In this document: positions 8,234 to 19,200 of the stretch, one piece after another
How the letters are laid out: each line of letters starts with the position of its first letter
How positions within the stretch are numbered: the stretch's first letter is position 1
Origin: an uncultured Clostridium sp.
Lineage (GTDB): Bacteria > Bacillota > Clostridia > TANB77 > CAG-508
Reading direction: 5' to 3'
NCBI GenBank assembly: GCA_947064765.1
Contig: CAMSWH010000013.1
Coordinates: 1 to 33,972, forward strand
DNA length: 33,972 bases
Notes under the pieces: generated by a model
The model's database searches: none
What the model saw: the letters and a program-made list of their open reading frames with translations, nothing else
What the model was told of the DNA's origin: nothing
Position numbers and translations under genes: made by a program

Positions 8234-11200
8234 TTAGTAATGGAATTTATTACCAGTTCCAGGTGGAATTTGTATAGGATCTTTACTCGAATCTACATTC
8301 GTTCCTGCTGACTTCCAATAACATCTATCTGCTATTTCATTTTTGTATTCACTACCACCAGACATTACAGATTGTGCAACCTTTATTGCTAAATCACTTG
8401 GTGCATTTACATAGTAAGTAGTACCATTTACTTCTAATGAGATTGTTTCTCCTTTTGTTACATATCCTCCTGTACATTCTGAAGGATCAGTAGCAACAAC
8501 AACAAATTGCATAGGTGCAACTAAAATCTCTTCAAGAGTTGCTCCAAATTTTCCACTATCAAGTCTGTTTTTTATTACCCATGCTGCCGCTGCCTGTCCT
8601 TGTTCTGAAGTTGGACCACATTCTGCAGTAAGAACTCCTGCCATAAATTTTATTACATCATCTGCTGCTACTGAAGTTGAACCTACATCATCTAATTTCA
8701 TGTAATCTTCTACATTTTCTACAATTGTTTTGTCTAAGTCTCTCATCATTACTCTTATGTAATTTCCCATTACTTTATCATGATTTTCTTCTTCATCTTC
8801 ACCTTCATCATCTGGTCTATAATATTCATAAGGTCTATTTTTTTCTTTTCTTACATTTTCAATTAATTCTTTATCAGTCATAGTTCTTCCTATAACTGTA
8901 CCTTCTTTTATATATATTCCTGTTAAATCTATGTTATTTTCTATTGTTACTGCTGCTGATGGTGAATAAATACTTGAATTTGCTTGTTCTTTTAAACTTG
9001 ATTCTGCACTTAATTTTTCTGTTGCCTTTTTACTTGCTAATTTATAATCTGCATCTTTTTCATATTTTGATTCTAAAGCTTCATCTTCTTCTAAAGGATC
9101 TTTTCCTTGTAAATCTCCATCTGTAATTTTCTTAAAACTATCTAAAGTTAATTTTTCTCCATTAGGAATTTTTTCAGAAATGTCATCTCCATTGTCTTCT
9201 CCTTCGCTTTCAGATAATTCTTCATCAGGAAGTTCACATACAAAACCATCAATATATACTACATATCCTGCAATTCCATATTTCTCATAACTTTCTGCAA
9301 ACTCTTTATATCCATATATAGTTTTATCTATGTTTGTCCAATCTTCTATATCTTCTTCACTCTGAACTTTTTCTGCAAAACCTGCTTTTGATTTATCCGT
9401 ATCATATGATACATCTCTAGTATTAACATCATCAGATTTATTTATTTGTTTTATTTTTACTAAACTATCATCTCTAAAACTATTGCTTGTTGTACTTTCA
9501 AGTCTTTGATAATTTTCAGCATCTAATACTAATATTTTTGCATATCCAACTTTATCATGTACTATTTCTGATGCTGACTCTTCTTCACCTTCTTTTGGTT
9601 TTACTTCTAAAGTTCCATCTTCTTTAGTTACTATAGAATTTTCTGCATTAACACCATGTTTTAAATCTGTATTTACTCTATCTTCTTCTCCTGTTAAAGA
9701 ATTTATATCTGAATCTGTATATGTTCCATATTCTAGTAATATACCTGTTACTGGTGAAACTACAGCTTCATTTCCTTTATATCCTTCAAAGTTTGAACCT
9801 GATGCCATTCCATCTGGTGCTTCATCAGCTACCCAAAGTGCATCTATTGTACTTAAAAGTCCATCAACTCCTCCTGAATAAGTATGTCTATCTGGATTTG
9901 AAGTTCCTGAATCAAGTGTTATTATATTTCCATTACTATCTTGTCCAACCATTGCTACAAAGTGTCCATCAGAAGTCCAAAATGAATCTCCTGTTTTACT
10001 TTGATGCATTAAAGTTATTATTGGTTTACCTTCTGAAAATGCTTGTTCAATACGACTTTTATATTCAGAATCTGGTATTCCTGCAAAACTTTCTCCTGTA
10101 ACTCCATATTGCTCCATAAATGCTTTTACTCCAAAAATTGTAGCATCAAAACTTATTCCAACAATATTATCAGTTGGGTTTACATCTTGTCCATATCCTG
10201 TTAATACATTAACACAAGATGTAGGTCCACAGCCTGCTCTATGTATAGTTTTAGTCTCTCCACTCCATGTAAAAGTTTTCTCTGCATAACTACCTTTAAA
10301 TTGATAATAATGTGTAAATTCTACACTTCCACATTTTACTTTATAATCATAACCATCTCCTGCTTCTGCGATTCTCTCAAAATCACTTCCCATTCCATTA
10401 ACAACCTTACTAATATTTGCAGTAGCACTTAATTTATTACGCATACTAAAGTCATTAATTGTACCAACAGGATTTGTAACTCCACTTACATTTGTTATAC
10501 CACTAACTGTACTCTCAGATAGTGTATCTCCTGATTCTATATTTTCATCTGTTATTCCATTTTCTTTATCTTCACGCGCTTTTTCATACATAGCTCTTAA
10601 AACATTTTTATTATTTGCTTCATAATCAGGTTTTGAATGTATTGTTGTTCCAAATTCATCTTCTCTTTTATCTAGTTCTCTTTTTGGAAATCCTCCTGAT
10701 CCAATATCTGGAATTAACCATTGTAATAATCTAGGAGTTTCTTCAGTTAATTCTTCTTTTGTAAAATATCCAAGTTCTACTATTAATTCTTTAAAATCCC
10801 TATATATGTAATCTGCATCTAATGTATGTGTATTTTCTAACATACTAAATGCATTTAATGAATCTTGATTTAATGATACTTTTCCTGCATAATCTGATGC
10901 CTTATATTCTTTTGTTTCACCATTTCTTGTAAGAGATACTGATGTATTTAAATCACTATCTGATAATGCTGTATAATATCCACCATCAGATGCTCCATGA
11001 TTACTTGCTACTTTCTTTCTCAATTCTGTTATAATTTCAGCTGTTTCTGTTGAGCCATCATATCTAAAGTAATTATTTTGTAAAAACATTTTCTTTATTT
11101 TGTTATTTGTTTCTGTTCTTTGACCTTCACCTGTTTGAAGTACAGTTCCAAGCATTTCCATTTTTACAAATATGTTTAGTTTTATTTCATAATCTTCTTC

Positions 11201-13051
11201 ATCTTCTGTTATATCTGGATACATTGCTTCATAATTTGTTCCGCTTGCTTCTGCATTTTCTTCATATGCTACCCATATTTCATCTGGATTATCCCATCCT
11301 AAATCTTTCATTACTTCAGAATTTGAAGCATCTATCGTTTCTGCTTTTTTAGCAACAATTTTGCCTTGTGCTTTCGCCTCTTCTTCTGTTCCATTAAATT
11401 TGGCACCTAGACTTCCATCTTGATTTACTTCATATAATACATATTCTCCATAATCATCTGTTTCATATAAAGTCCATCTTTCTTTCATCATTGCTTCATA
11501 TTCATAATCATAATCTACAAATTTTAAATTTGTGTCTTCCATTACAAAATAAACATCTCTATACCAATGATCAGTTACATTTGCTATATATGGATCATAT
11601 GCTAAAAAAGAATAATCGTTATCTTTTCTTAAATATTTTAATATCTTCTTTATATAACTTTTACATGCATCACATACTTCATATCCTTCTGCTAACTCTC
11701 CTGTTTCTGTTGTATTTTGCACACATGAGCACTCTGGTGAATGAGGAATTCCAAGTGCAAGTGCAGCATTAGCTTCATCATTATTAATTATTGCATTATC
11801 AAACCAAGCTTTTGTCGCTGAAAGAAAGTTTCTTCCTGAAACTCCTGTTAGTGCCTTTTCTAAATTTTCATATGTTATATATCCAGAATCAGTTTTAAAT
11901 GCTGTTGTTGCTTCGCCACTAATTTTATGTAAATATACATTTATTTCTGTTGGAAAACTACTTATCATATCTGAAGCTAAATCTGGCATCATAGTTGCAA
12001 GATGTATAGATAGTAAAAATTCAATTGGCATACCATATCTTCCAGACCAACCATCTAATGAAAATTCTAATGCATTATTTGAGTTTAAAAATGCATTTCT
12101 TGCAATTGAAAGTTTTTTTGATTTTACATCAATTGATATACTATCCCAATTCCACATAGAATCTGTATTAAAAAATGTTCCTCTTTTACCTATTATATCA
12201 TCTTTTTCATCCCATAATACTATAAGACCTTTTCCATAGGTTTCTCCCATAGCATTTGTAACACCAGTTATATCATAAATTGGTCCAGCAAGAAAATTAC
12301 CTATTCTATAAGCTGCTGTTCCAACCCCTTGAAAAAATTCTCCTAGCCATTCAAACCATGTACCCTTCCAAGGAGCTTTTCCTTGTGTTGCTAAGTTTTT
12401 ATTTTTTAATGTATAAACATAGTTATCTGACATTATATACATATATATGTAATCACTTTTAGCATATATTATTTTATCATCATCATTCCTTATAACACCT
12501 GTTTTAGTATCTAATTTAGCACCATTTGAATCATCATAATCTTGTTCATCATTAACAGCTAAACTATCTACATAATCTGTTAAAAATCCAAAACCTTTTA
12601 TGTCATATCCCATCTGCTCCAAATAATCCAAAGTGTCAAAAATTTCTGTATCATCTATCTGCTTTGTTACATCTGCACCAAAAAAACATGCAACATAATT
12701 TCCTAATGAATTAAATAATGATTTTAATTGTTCCATTACCATACCAGGCATAGTTACTAAAAACATAACTAAACCTATTATTACTATTAAAATTACAAGT
12801 GCAACAAAAATCCATAATAGTATTGGTCCAAGCGCTGCAATTACGGAACTTTTACTTTTCCAATTCTTAACTGCTTTTTTTACTGCATTTGTTGTTTTCT
12901 TAGACCAACTTTGTTTACTTCTAGATTCACTACTTTCTTGAGCTTGTGCTATTGCATCATCTTGATTGTTTTCTTCTGGCATTGGTGGATCTCCAGCATC
13001 TTGCTCTGTTCCATTTTCTGGATCATCATATAAATTATTAATCATACGCAT
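8234..13051 (-). CDS. Giant membrane-anchored protein with C39-like peptidase and SleB-like cell-wall hydrolase domains
   Basis: 1605 residues. Order of parts: acidic cytoplasmic N-terminus (1-45); basic stretch; a strong membrane segment (about 70-100); a large unrecognised region (130-880) with a paired cysteine motif, Cys441, Cys443, Cys460, Cys463 (CSC and CDAC), that could bind a metal; a C39-like papain-fold peptidase (about 900-1075) with candidate catalytic Cys941 in AGCGPTSC, His1030 in DGHFVAMVG and Asp1047 in TLDSGT; beta-rich segments around 1095-1115 and 1375-1445 that recall an M23/lipoyl fold split by insertions and lacking zinc ligands; and a C-terminal SleB/CwlJ-type hydrolase domain (about 1462-1605) with Glu1477 in LTAECGPTSEQGQAA. 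The ATG at 13051 has AAGGA only four bases upstream; a second ATG at 13045 is better spaced and may be the real start. The layout recalls wall hydrolases of large secretion or conjugation machines, but no other such genes are nearby. Confidence 0.85.
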   Translation of the reverse strand: MRMINNLYDDPENGTEQDAGDPPMPEENNQDDAIAQAQESSESRSKQSWSKKTTNAVKKAVKNWKSKSSVIAALGPILLWIFVALVILIVIIGLVMFLVTMPGMVMEQLKSLFNSLGNYVACFFGADVTKQIDDTEIFDTLDYLEQMGYDIKGFGFLTDYVDSLAVNDEQDYDDSNGAKLDTKTGVIRNDDDKIIYAKSDYIYMYIMSDNYVYTLKNKNLATQGKAPWKGTWFEWLGEFFQGVGTAAYRIGNFLAGPIYDITGVTNAMGETYGKGLIVLWDEKDDIIGKRGTFFNTDSMWNWDSISIDVKSKKLSIARNAFLNSNNALEFSLDGWSGRYGMPIEFLLSIHLATMMPDLASDMISSFPTEINVYLHKISGEATTAFKTDSGYITYENLEKALTGVSGRNFLSATKAWFDNAIINNDEANAALALGIPHSPECSCVQNTTETGELAEGYEVCDACKSYIKKILKYLRKDNDYSFLAYDPYIANVTDHWYRDVYFVMEDTNLKFVDYDYEYEAMMKERWTLYETDDYGEYVLYEVNQDGSLGAKFNGTEEEAKAQGKIVAKKAETIDASNSEVMKDLGWDNPDEIWVAYEENAEASGTNYEAMYPDITEDEEDYEIKLNIFVKMEMLGTVLQTGEGQRTETNNKIKKMFLQNNYFRYDGSTETAEIITELRKKVASNHGASDGGYYTALSDSDLNTSVSLTRNGETKEYKASDYAGKVSLNQDSLNAFSMLENTHTLDADYIYRDFKELIVELGYFTKEELTEETPRLLQWLIPDIGSGGFPKRELDKREDEFGTTIHSKPDYEANNKNVLRAMYEKAREDKENGITDENIESGDTLSESTVSGITNVSGVTNPVGTINDFSMRNKLSATANISKVVNGMGSDFERIAEAGDGYDYKVKCGSVEFTHYYQFKGSYAEKTFTWSGETKTIHRAGCGPTSCVNVLTGYGQDVNPTDNIVGISFDATIFGVKAFMEQYGVTGESFAGIPDSEYKSRIEQAFSEGKPIITLMHQSKTGDSFWTSDGHFVAMVGQDSNGNIITLDSGTSNPDRHTYSGGVDGLLSTIDALWVADEAPDGMASGSNFEGYKGNEAVVSPVTGILLEYGTYTDSDINSLTGEEDRVNTDLKHGVNAENSIVTKEDGTLEVKPKEGEEESASEIVHDKVGYAKILVLDAENYQRLESTTSNSFRDDSLVKIKQINKSDDVNTRDVSYDTDKSKAGFAEKVQSEEDIEDWTNIDKTIYGYKEFAESYEKYGIAGYVVYIDGFVCELPDEELSESEGEDNGDDISEKIPNGEKLTLDSFKKITDGDLQGKDPLEEDEALESKYEKDADYKLASKKATEKLSAESSLKEQANSSIYSPSAAVTIENNIDLTGIYIKEGTVIGRTMTDKELIENVRKEKNRPYEYYRPDDEGEDEEENHDKVMGNYIRVMMRDLDKTIVENVEDYMKLDDVGSTSVAADDVIKFMAGVLTAECGPTSEQGQAAAAWVIKNRLDSGKFGATLEEILVAPMQFVVVATDPSECTGGYVTKGETISLEVNGTTYYVNAPSDLAIKVAQSVMSGGSEYKNEIADRCYWKSAGTNVDSSKDPIQIPPGTGNKFHY

Positions 13052-13101
13052 TTCTTCCTTATCTTTTATTTAAAAAATAAACAAACTATCTCTTATATAA
13101 T

Positions 13102-13130
13102 ATAATACCACAAAAATCAACTTTTTTCAA
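13102..13130 (-). promoter_or_regulatory. Candidate sigma-A promoter for the 1605-residue protein operon
   Basis: Minus strand TTGAAA (13125-13130), 17 bp, TATTAT (13102-13107), preceded by TG. An overlapping alternative, TTGATT with TATAAG, also has a 17-bp spacer. It lies about 50 bp upstream of the start. Confidence 0.5.
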
Positions 13131-13227
13131 CATTTCGGGCATTATACTGCTTATTTTTAAATTCATTTTCATATACTGCTATATACATTTTAATTTACTT
13201 TTTAATAGCTAATTAATAAATTTTATT

Positions 13228-14157
13228 TTACTTTTTTACTTCTTCTATAATTTCTTTACTTGTAAGTCCAAAATACTTTAGTAATTCACTTGCATTTCCA
13301 GATTTTCCAAAACAATCATTCATACCCATTCTAGTTAATTTTGCTGGATATTTATCTGTTAATACTTCAGATATTGCCGTTCCTAGCCCTCCTATTATAC
13401 TGTGCTCTTCTATTGAAATTAACTTTTCTGTTTCTTTGGCACATTTTATAATCATTTGTTCATCTATTGGTTTTATTGTGTGAAAATCTACTACCCTTAT
13501 TTCTATTCCTTCTTTTGCAAGCTCTTCTTGGGCTTTTAAGCTTTCTGCTACCATCATACCTGTTGCAAATATAGTAGCTTTTGTTCCTTCTCCAAATTGT
13601 ATCCCTTTTCCTAATTCAAATTTTGTATCTTTTTCATATATTACAGGAGTAGCTGCTCTTCCAAATCTTATATAAACAGGTCCTTGTATTTTAGCTGCTT
13701 CTTTTACAGCCCATCTGCTTTGTGTATCATCAGATGGTGAAATTACAGTCATATTTGGAAGTCCTCTCATTAAATTTATATCTTCTAACATTTGATGAGT
13801 TGCTCCATCTTCTCCAACAGTAATTCCAGCATGTGTTGCGCAAATTTTAACATTTAAATTTGGATAACATATGCTGTTTCTTATTTGATCATAAACTCTT
13901 CCTGTTGCAAATACAGCAAATGTACTAGCAAATGGTATTTTACCACAAGTTGAAAATCCTGCTGCTGTTGCTATCATATCTTGTTCTGCTATTCCCATAT
14001 CGAAAAATCTCTCTGGAAATTCTTTTGCAAATATATTAGTTTTAGTTGCTCCTGCTAAATCAGCATCTAATACTACAACATTTTCATTTATTTTTCCAAG
14101 CTCAAGCAAAGCTTCTCCATAACTCTGTCTTGTGGCTATTTTACTATTTAAATCCAT
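13228..14157 (-). CDS. Transketolase, C-terminal subunit
   Basis: 309 residues covering the pyrimidine-binding and C-terminal domains of a split transketolase (pentose phosphate pathway, thiamine diphosphate dependent). Visible signatures are DADLAGATKT near 31-40, the cofactor-activating glutamate Glu58 in MGIAEQDM, HAGITVGEDGATHQ (108-121), YIRFGR, and the C-terminal domain with GTKATIFATGMMVAE. It needs the N-terminal subunit encoded just upstream to form an active site. Only 102 bp separate the genes, but this start has no ribosome binding site, and the in-frame sequence upstream has a stop two codons before the ATG. Translation may instead be coupled to a 14-codon ORF that overlaps the start (listed separately). 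A 1-deoxyxylulose phosphate synthase is excluded by length and by the split pair. Confidence 0.93.
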   Translation of the reverse strand: MDLNSKIATRQSYGEALLELGKINENVVVLDADLAGATKTNIFAKEFPERFFDMGIAEQDMIATAAGFSTCGKIPFASTFAVFATGRVYDQIRNSICYPNLNVKICATHAGITVGEDGATHQMLEDINLMRGLPNMTVISPSDDTQSRWAVKEAAKIQGPVYIRFGRAATPVIYEKDTKFELGKGIQFGEGTKATIFATGMMVAESLKAQEELAKEGIEIRVVDFHTIKPIDEQMIIKCAKETEKLISIEEHSIIGGLGTAISEVLTDKYPAKLTRMGMNDCFGKSGNASELLKYFGLTSKEIIEEVKK

Positions 14158-14188
14158 ATTTTAATTTAATGATATATTTAAATATCAT
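14144..14188 (-). CDS. 14-codon upstream ORF overlapping the transketolase C-subunit start
   Basis: The only good ribosome binding site between the two transketolase genes, AAGGAG, sits three bases before an ATG at 14188. That ATG opens MIFKYIIKLKYGFK and stops at TAG 14144-14146, running past the start of the transketolase subunit (ATG 14157) in another frame. The first 20 bases are also a near-palindrome (ATGATAT/ATATATCAT). It could act in translational coupling by termination and re-initiation, or the hairpin could bring the site closer to the second ATG. No protein function is claimed. Confidence 0.45.
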   Translation of the reverse strand: MIFKYIIKLKYGFK

Positions 14189-14259
14189 ATACTCCTTATA
14201 TTAAGATATTTAGATTTTTAATAAAGGATTTATCTATAAACCTTTCTTTTATAATCACT

Positions 14260-15087
14260 TTACATATTACTTAATTCTTCTATTGCTAATTTATATTCTT
14301 CTTCATTTGGAGCTTTTCCATGCCATCCTGCTTTATTTTGCATATATGAAATTCCTTTACCTTTTACAGTTTTAGCAATTATCGCTGTAGGCATATTTTT
14401 TGTTTGTTTTGCAACTTCAAATGCTTCTAATATTTCTTCAAAATTATGTCCATCTACTACTATTGTTTTAAATCCGAAGCTTTCAAATTTCTTATCTATT
14501 GGATATGGACTCATTACCTCTTCTATTGTTCCATCAATTTGTAAATTATTATTATCAACTATTACACATAAATTATCTAATTTGTAATGACTTGAAGACA
14601 TTGCTGCTTCCCAAATTTGTCCTTCTTCTATTTCTCCATCACCTAAAATACAATATACTCTATAATCTTTTTTATCCATTTTACCTGCTAATGCTATACC
14701 ATTTGAAACTGACAATCCTTGTCCTAAAGATCCTGATGTCATATCAACCCCTGGTATTTTTTTCATGTCTGGATGACCTTGCAAATAACTATCTATTTTT
14801 CTAAAATTTTTCAAATCTTCTTTGGGTATAAATCCTTTTTCAGCTAATGTTGAATATAAAGCAGGTGAACAATGTCCTTTTGATAAAACTAATCTATCTC
14901 TATTTTCATTTTTTGGATTATTAATATCCACTCTTAATTCTGAAAAATATAATGCTGTAAGTATATCTGCTACTGATAATGACCCTCCTGGATGTCCTGA
15001 TGCTGCTTGATATACCATTTCAACTATATTTTTTCTAATACTTCTGGCCTTTTCTTCTAATTCATGTAGTTTTGATGAATCTAACAT
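14260..15087 (-). CDS. Transketolase, N-terminal subunit
   Basis: 275 residues, the thiamine-diphosphate (PP) domain subunit of a split transketolase. Key features: GHPGGSLSVADIL (31-43, phosphate and metal end of the cofactor site), LSKGHCSPALY (69-79), the GSLGQGLSVSNG loop (119-130), and the thiamine diphosphate motif beginning GDGEIEEGQ (149-157) and ending VDNNN (177-181). The start is supported by AAAGGAG about seven bases upstream of the ATG. It is the first gene of a two-gene operon with the C-terminal subunit and has a good promoter. The pair interconverts sugar phosphates in the non-oxidative pentose phosphate pathway in the cytoplasm. Confidence 0.94.
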   Translation of the reverse strand: MLDSSKLHELEEKARSIRKNIVEMVYQAASGHPGGSLSVADILTALYFSELRVDINNPKNENRDRLVLSKGHCSPALYSTLAEKGFIPKEDLKNFRKIDSYLQGHPDMKKIPGVDMTSGSLGQGLSVSNGIALAGKMDKKDYRVYCILGDGEIEEGQIWEAAMSSSHYKLDNLCVIVDNNNLQIDGTIEEVMSPYPIDKKFESFGFKTIVVDGHNFEEILEAFEVAKQTKNMPTAIIAKTVKGKGISYMQNKAGWHGKAPNEEEYKLAIEELSNM

Positions 15088-15143
15088 AAATATTCTCCTT
15101 TTCTAATTGTACTTTTTCTCTTAGCATTCTCATTTTTTACATT

Positions 15144-15172
15144 ATTATATATTATTTACTATTTTTATACAA
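15144..15172 (-). promoter_or_regulatory. Sigma-A promoter of the transketolase operon
   Basis: Minus strand TTGTAT (15167-15172), 17-bp spacer, consensus TATAAT (15144-15149), giving a leader of about 50 nt before the N-subunit start. The rest of the 306-bp gap 15088-15393 holds the downstream terminator of the next gene and no supported ORF. Confidence 0.7.
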
Positions 15173-15329
15173 GAATAAAATAATTATTTGCCAAAAACTG
15201 TATAATAAAGGAAAATTAAAATAAAAAATGACATATTAGTTCTAGTACTAAATTTATGTAATAAATTTGTGTACAATCTTACCAAAAATTTTATATTCTA
15301 TGAATTACATAGTAATTTCCTGTACTGCA

Positions 15330-15368
15330 AAAAATCTCAATATTAATAAAATTAATATTGAGATTTTT
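15330..15368 (-). terminator. Rho-independent terminator after the 218-residue membrane protein gene
   Basis: Perfect 18-bp arms (15330-15347 and 15351-15368) around a 3-base loop, ending in a T run on the minus strand. It begins 25 bp past the stop at 15394. Confidence 0.85.
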
Positions 15369-15393
15369 ATATACTATTTATAAACTTTTTTAA

Positions 15394-16050
15394 TTAAATT
15401 GGGAATATTCCAAATAGGAATCGTGCTGGCATATACCATATAACTAATCCTGTTGCTATTGCATATGCCCATAATGGAACACCCTCTAATATTCTTATTG
15501 ACCAATTCCATGCATTTGCTCCTGCACTTTTTGCTCCATCCCAACTAAATAATTCTGTAAGCTTAACTCCAAATAATGTTGCATTTGTTAAATCCATTCC
15601 AAATACATCACTTAAATCTATTTCCCATCCTAAAATATTTATTATATTAGTTTTATCAGGAACTTCTGTTACTATAGACATAGTATAACTACGTATTTCG
15701 TTTGCTTTGAATTTAACTTGATAATCTTTAGATTGTCCACCTTGTAGTTCTGGTATTTCAACATACTTTGTTGCTGCAAGCAATCCTTGTTTACTATATA
15801 ATTCTATTTTTACATAATGATTCTTTATACTATATGATGAATTATTTAACAATTTAAAACTCATATATCCATTTACATTTGTCGCTTTTCCTGATGACTC
15901 TTCTATTGATATATCAGTTATTGTTTGCTGTATATTACCATTCATTTTTTTATACATATTTTCAATCAAACCATTTTCTAGTATATATGATATAAACATA
16001 AATCCTAGTATGGCTAAAAGATATAATAAAAAGGTTTTCATTCTATCCAT
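15394..16050 (-). CDS. Two-segment membrane protein with FxLYD-like extracellular domain
   Basis: 218 residues, no family recognised with certainty. There is an N-terminal membrane segment (about 5-25) and a second near the C-terminus (about 192-213). Between them is a beta-rich domain (about 45-135) with alternating hydrophobic strands (SYSIKNHYVKIELYSKQG, then ELQGGQSKDYQVKF). This strand-and-turn pattern resembles FxLYD or DUF-type immunoglobulin-like domains that follow a lipoprotein or membrane anchor; the match is inferred by eye. An AAAGGGG site precedes the ATG. It is a single-gene unit between addA (186 bp upstream) and its own terminator. Confidence 0.75.
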   Translation of the reverse strand: MDRMKTFLLYLLAILGFMFISYILENGLIENMYKKMNGNIQQTITDISIEESSGKATNVNGYMSFKLLNNSSYSIKNHYVKIELYSKQGLLAATKYVEIPELQGGQSKDYQVKFKANEIRSYTMSIVTEVPDKTNIINILGWEIDLSDVFGMDLTNATLFGVKLTELFSWDGAKSAGANAWNWSIRILEGVPLWAYAIATGLVIWYMPARFLFGIFPI

Positions 16051-16236
16051 ATTATATTTTCCCCTTTATTTTACAGATTATGACATAATTTATTATACAT
16101 CAAAATTGCTTATTTGTAAACATTTAGCAATTATTTTTATTATATTTATGACATATTTTCATTAGGTTACAAAATTATTTTAACTTTTTACTTTACCTAT
16201 TTGTACTAAAATATATTATATTTTTTACTATATTTA

Positions 16237-19200
16237 TTAAATTTCTAACTTTATTTCTTTATCTAAATATAAAGAATATATGTATATTTCTGTGACTTTC
16301 TTTCCCAATGCTTCCTCTATTGCCTCTTTATATATTTTTAATTGATTATAATACTTTTTAACAAGTATTTCCTCTTTTCCATTCTCTACAAAATCTGTTT
16401 TATAATCTACTAAAATTACTTTATTCTCTTCTGTTACTCCATATAAGTCTATTATACCTTGTACTAAAATAGTTTCATCTGTAGCAGTATCATAAATTTC
16501 TTTAGCTTTTAATTTTTTGCAAAATGCTTTTTCTTTTTCAATTATTTTGCATTTCTTTATTTTTAATGCTAAATTAGATTTTAAAAAGTTATCAATTTTT
16601 TCTAAATTAATAAAACTAGCTTCTTCATTAGTTATAATCTTTTTGAAAATTAATTCTTGTTTTAAATTTTCTAAATCTTCTTTTAAATATTCTTTTTTTA
16701 AATCAATCTTTTGCATAAATAAATGCATTAATGTACCTTTTTTACTACTTGTTATATTTTCTTCTTTATCCAAAAATTTTGGTACTATATTTGCTATACC
16801 AATTTGCTTATTAGTTAAATTATCAAAATCTATTTCTCCAGTATAAATAATATCTTGATTCTTTATTTCTTTAATTTTACTAACAGTACTTTTCATTGGA
16901 AGTTTCGTTTCTAAGCTTTTCTCATATTTCCAATCAAAATTACTTTTTAACTTTTCAAAATCTGTATCTTTTTCAAAATCAAAGTTTCTAATTTCTACTT
17001 CTTTTTCTTCATTTTTACTTATAATATCTTTTTTATTATATTCATTTATTTGTATTATATCTTTTAAATCATTATTTAGATAAACTAATTGTATCCAATC
17101 TAAATATGATACATATTTTTTCAATATTACTGGATTAATTTTTCCATCACTACTATTAGAACTATAAATTTTTAAAATGTCTTTTTTATTTTCTAATTCT
17201 TTTTGATAGTCTTTCATAGTTCCTGTAATAATTAGCTTTTCTTTTGCTCTTGTTAAGGCAACATACAAAATTCTCATTTCTTCTGATATTGTTTCTTCTT
17301 TTATAATTATTTTTATTGCATCTTTAGCTGATGTTGAATATTCTATTCTCTTTTCATAATTAATATATTGTGGTCCTATTCCAATTTTTTGATGTAATAA
17401 AAGATTAGAATTCAAATCTTGTAGATTAACTTTTTTTGATGTAGCACATAAAAATACTATTGGAAATTCCAGTCCTTTGCTTTTATGAATGCTCATTATT
17501 CTAACTACATTTTCATTTTCACCAATAATTTTAGCAGAAGACATATCACTATTTCCGTTTTTTAATTTTTCTATAAATTTTATAAAATTAAATAATCCTT
17601 TAAAACTTGTTTTTTCATATTCTTTTGCTCTTTCAAATAACATTTTTAAATTTGCTTGTCTAAGAGTTCCATTAGGCATTAGTCCTACATAATTATAAAA
17701 TCCTGTATCTGTATATATTTTCCAAATAAGTTCTGCTAAACTTAAATAATCACTTTCTTTTCTCCATGTATCTATATTACTTAAAAATACTTCTATTTTT
17801 TCTTTTAGCTCGCCTTTTATAGTATCTTTTGCTGTTTTCAAACTTTCATAAAAGTTTCCTTCTTTGTTCGTTAGTCTTATTTCTAAAATTTCATTATCTG
17901 TAAAAGTTCCTATTTCTGAACGCATAACAGATACTAATGAAATATCATCTATTGGATTATCTAAAATCTTTAATAAATTTATAATTGTTTGTATTTCTAT
18001 AGTATCTAAATATTCATCTGAAGTATCTGAAAATACTGGTATATTTTTCTTCATAAGCTCTTTTTCATAGATACTTGCAAGTCTTGAAGTTGATCGTAGT
18101 AAAATTACAATATCTTTGTACATTACATCTCTAAAACCTACTTTTTTATCTTTAACTTGTTTTTTTGAACCTATAATATCTTCAATTTTCTTTGCAACCA
18201 ATTTAGCTTCTATTTCTTCTTTTTCCAATAATTCTGTATCTGCTAAATTTTCCTCTTCTTCATTTAAATGTTCTTGATTTTCATTTTCATTTTCCTCTTC
18301 TTCTTTTAAATCAATAATATCTAATTCTGCTTTTTCTAAACCATTAGTTACATCTTCAAAATCTGCTCCTAAATTCAAATATTCTTCTTTTGTATAATCT
18401 ATATCTCCTAAACTTTTACTCATAATATTTGAAAAAATGCTGTTTGTTATATCTAATACATTTTCTCTACTTCTAAAATTCTTAAATAATTGTATTTTTA
18501 GTCCATATTCATTTCCTTCTAAATCATATTTATCATATTTGTCTAAAAACAATTCTGGACATGCTTGACGAAATTTATAAATACTTTGTTTTACATCTCC
18601 TACCATAAATAAATTGTTTTTACGTGATACAACATTTAAAATATATTCTTGTACTTCATTACTATCTTGATATTCATCTATAGCAATTTCTTCAAACTTT
18701 TCTTGATATTTTTTCGCTACATCAGTTGGTACATAATTTCCACTTTTATCTTTTTTTACTAAAATCTTTAATGCATAATGTTCAATATCATTAAAATCTA
18801 TTATATTCCTTTCTCTTTTTTTATTTTTAAATTCTTTATCAAATTCAATTATTACATCTCTTAATACCTTTAAAATCTCATACATTTCATATATATCTTT
18901 AAATGCACTTTCTGAATCATAAATTAAAGTTTCTTTTATTAGTTTCATTATTTTATTTTTTACTGTGTCTCTTGAAGCTTTTGCTTCATCTTTTAAATCC
19001 ATAGATATTTTTTTATCTATTGGCCATGTTTTAAATTTCATATCTTCTGCTTGCATATAAGCTTCATTCCAAGATACTTTACTTGCATTATAAATATTTT
19101 CTAAATTTTCTATATCTGATTGTATAGTTTGTGTATATTTTTCTAATTCATAATAGTTACTTAACTTGCTTTCAAGCGCTTTTAAACTATTTATTCCATC

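Noticed and set aside
8677..12462. Plus-strand ORFs opposite the 1605-residue gene
   Set aside because: Low-complexity Leu/His/Tyr composition, no initiation signals; antisense shadows.
15221..15234. Plus-strand ATG with AAAGG upstream in the gap before the 218-residue gene
   Set aside because: The frame stops after three codons (MTY).
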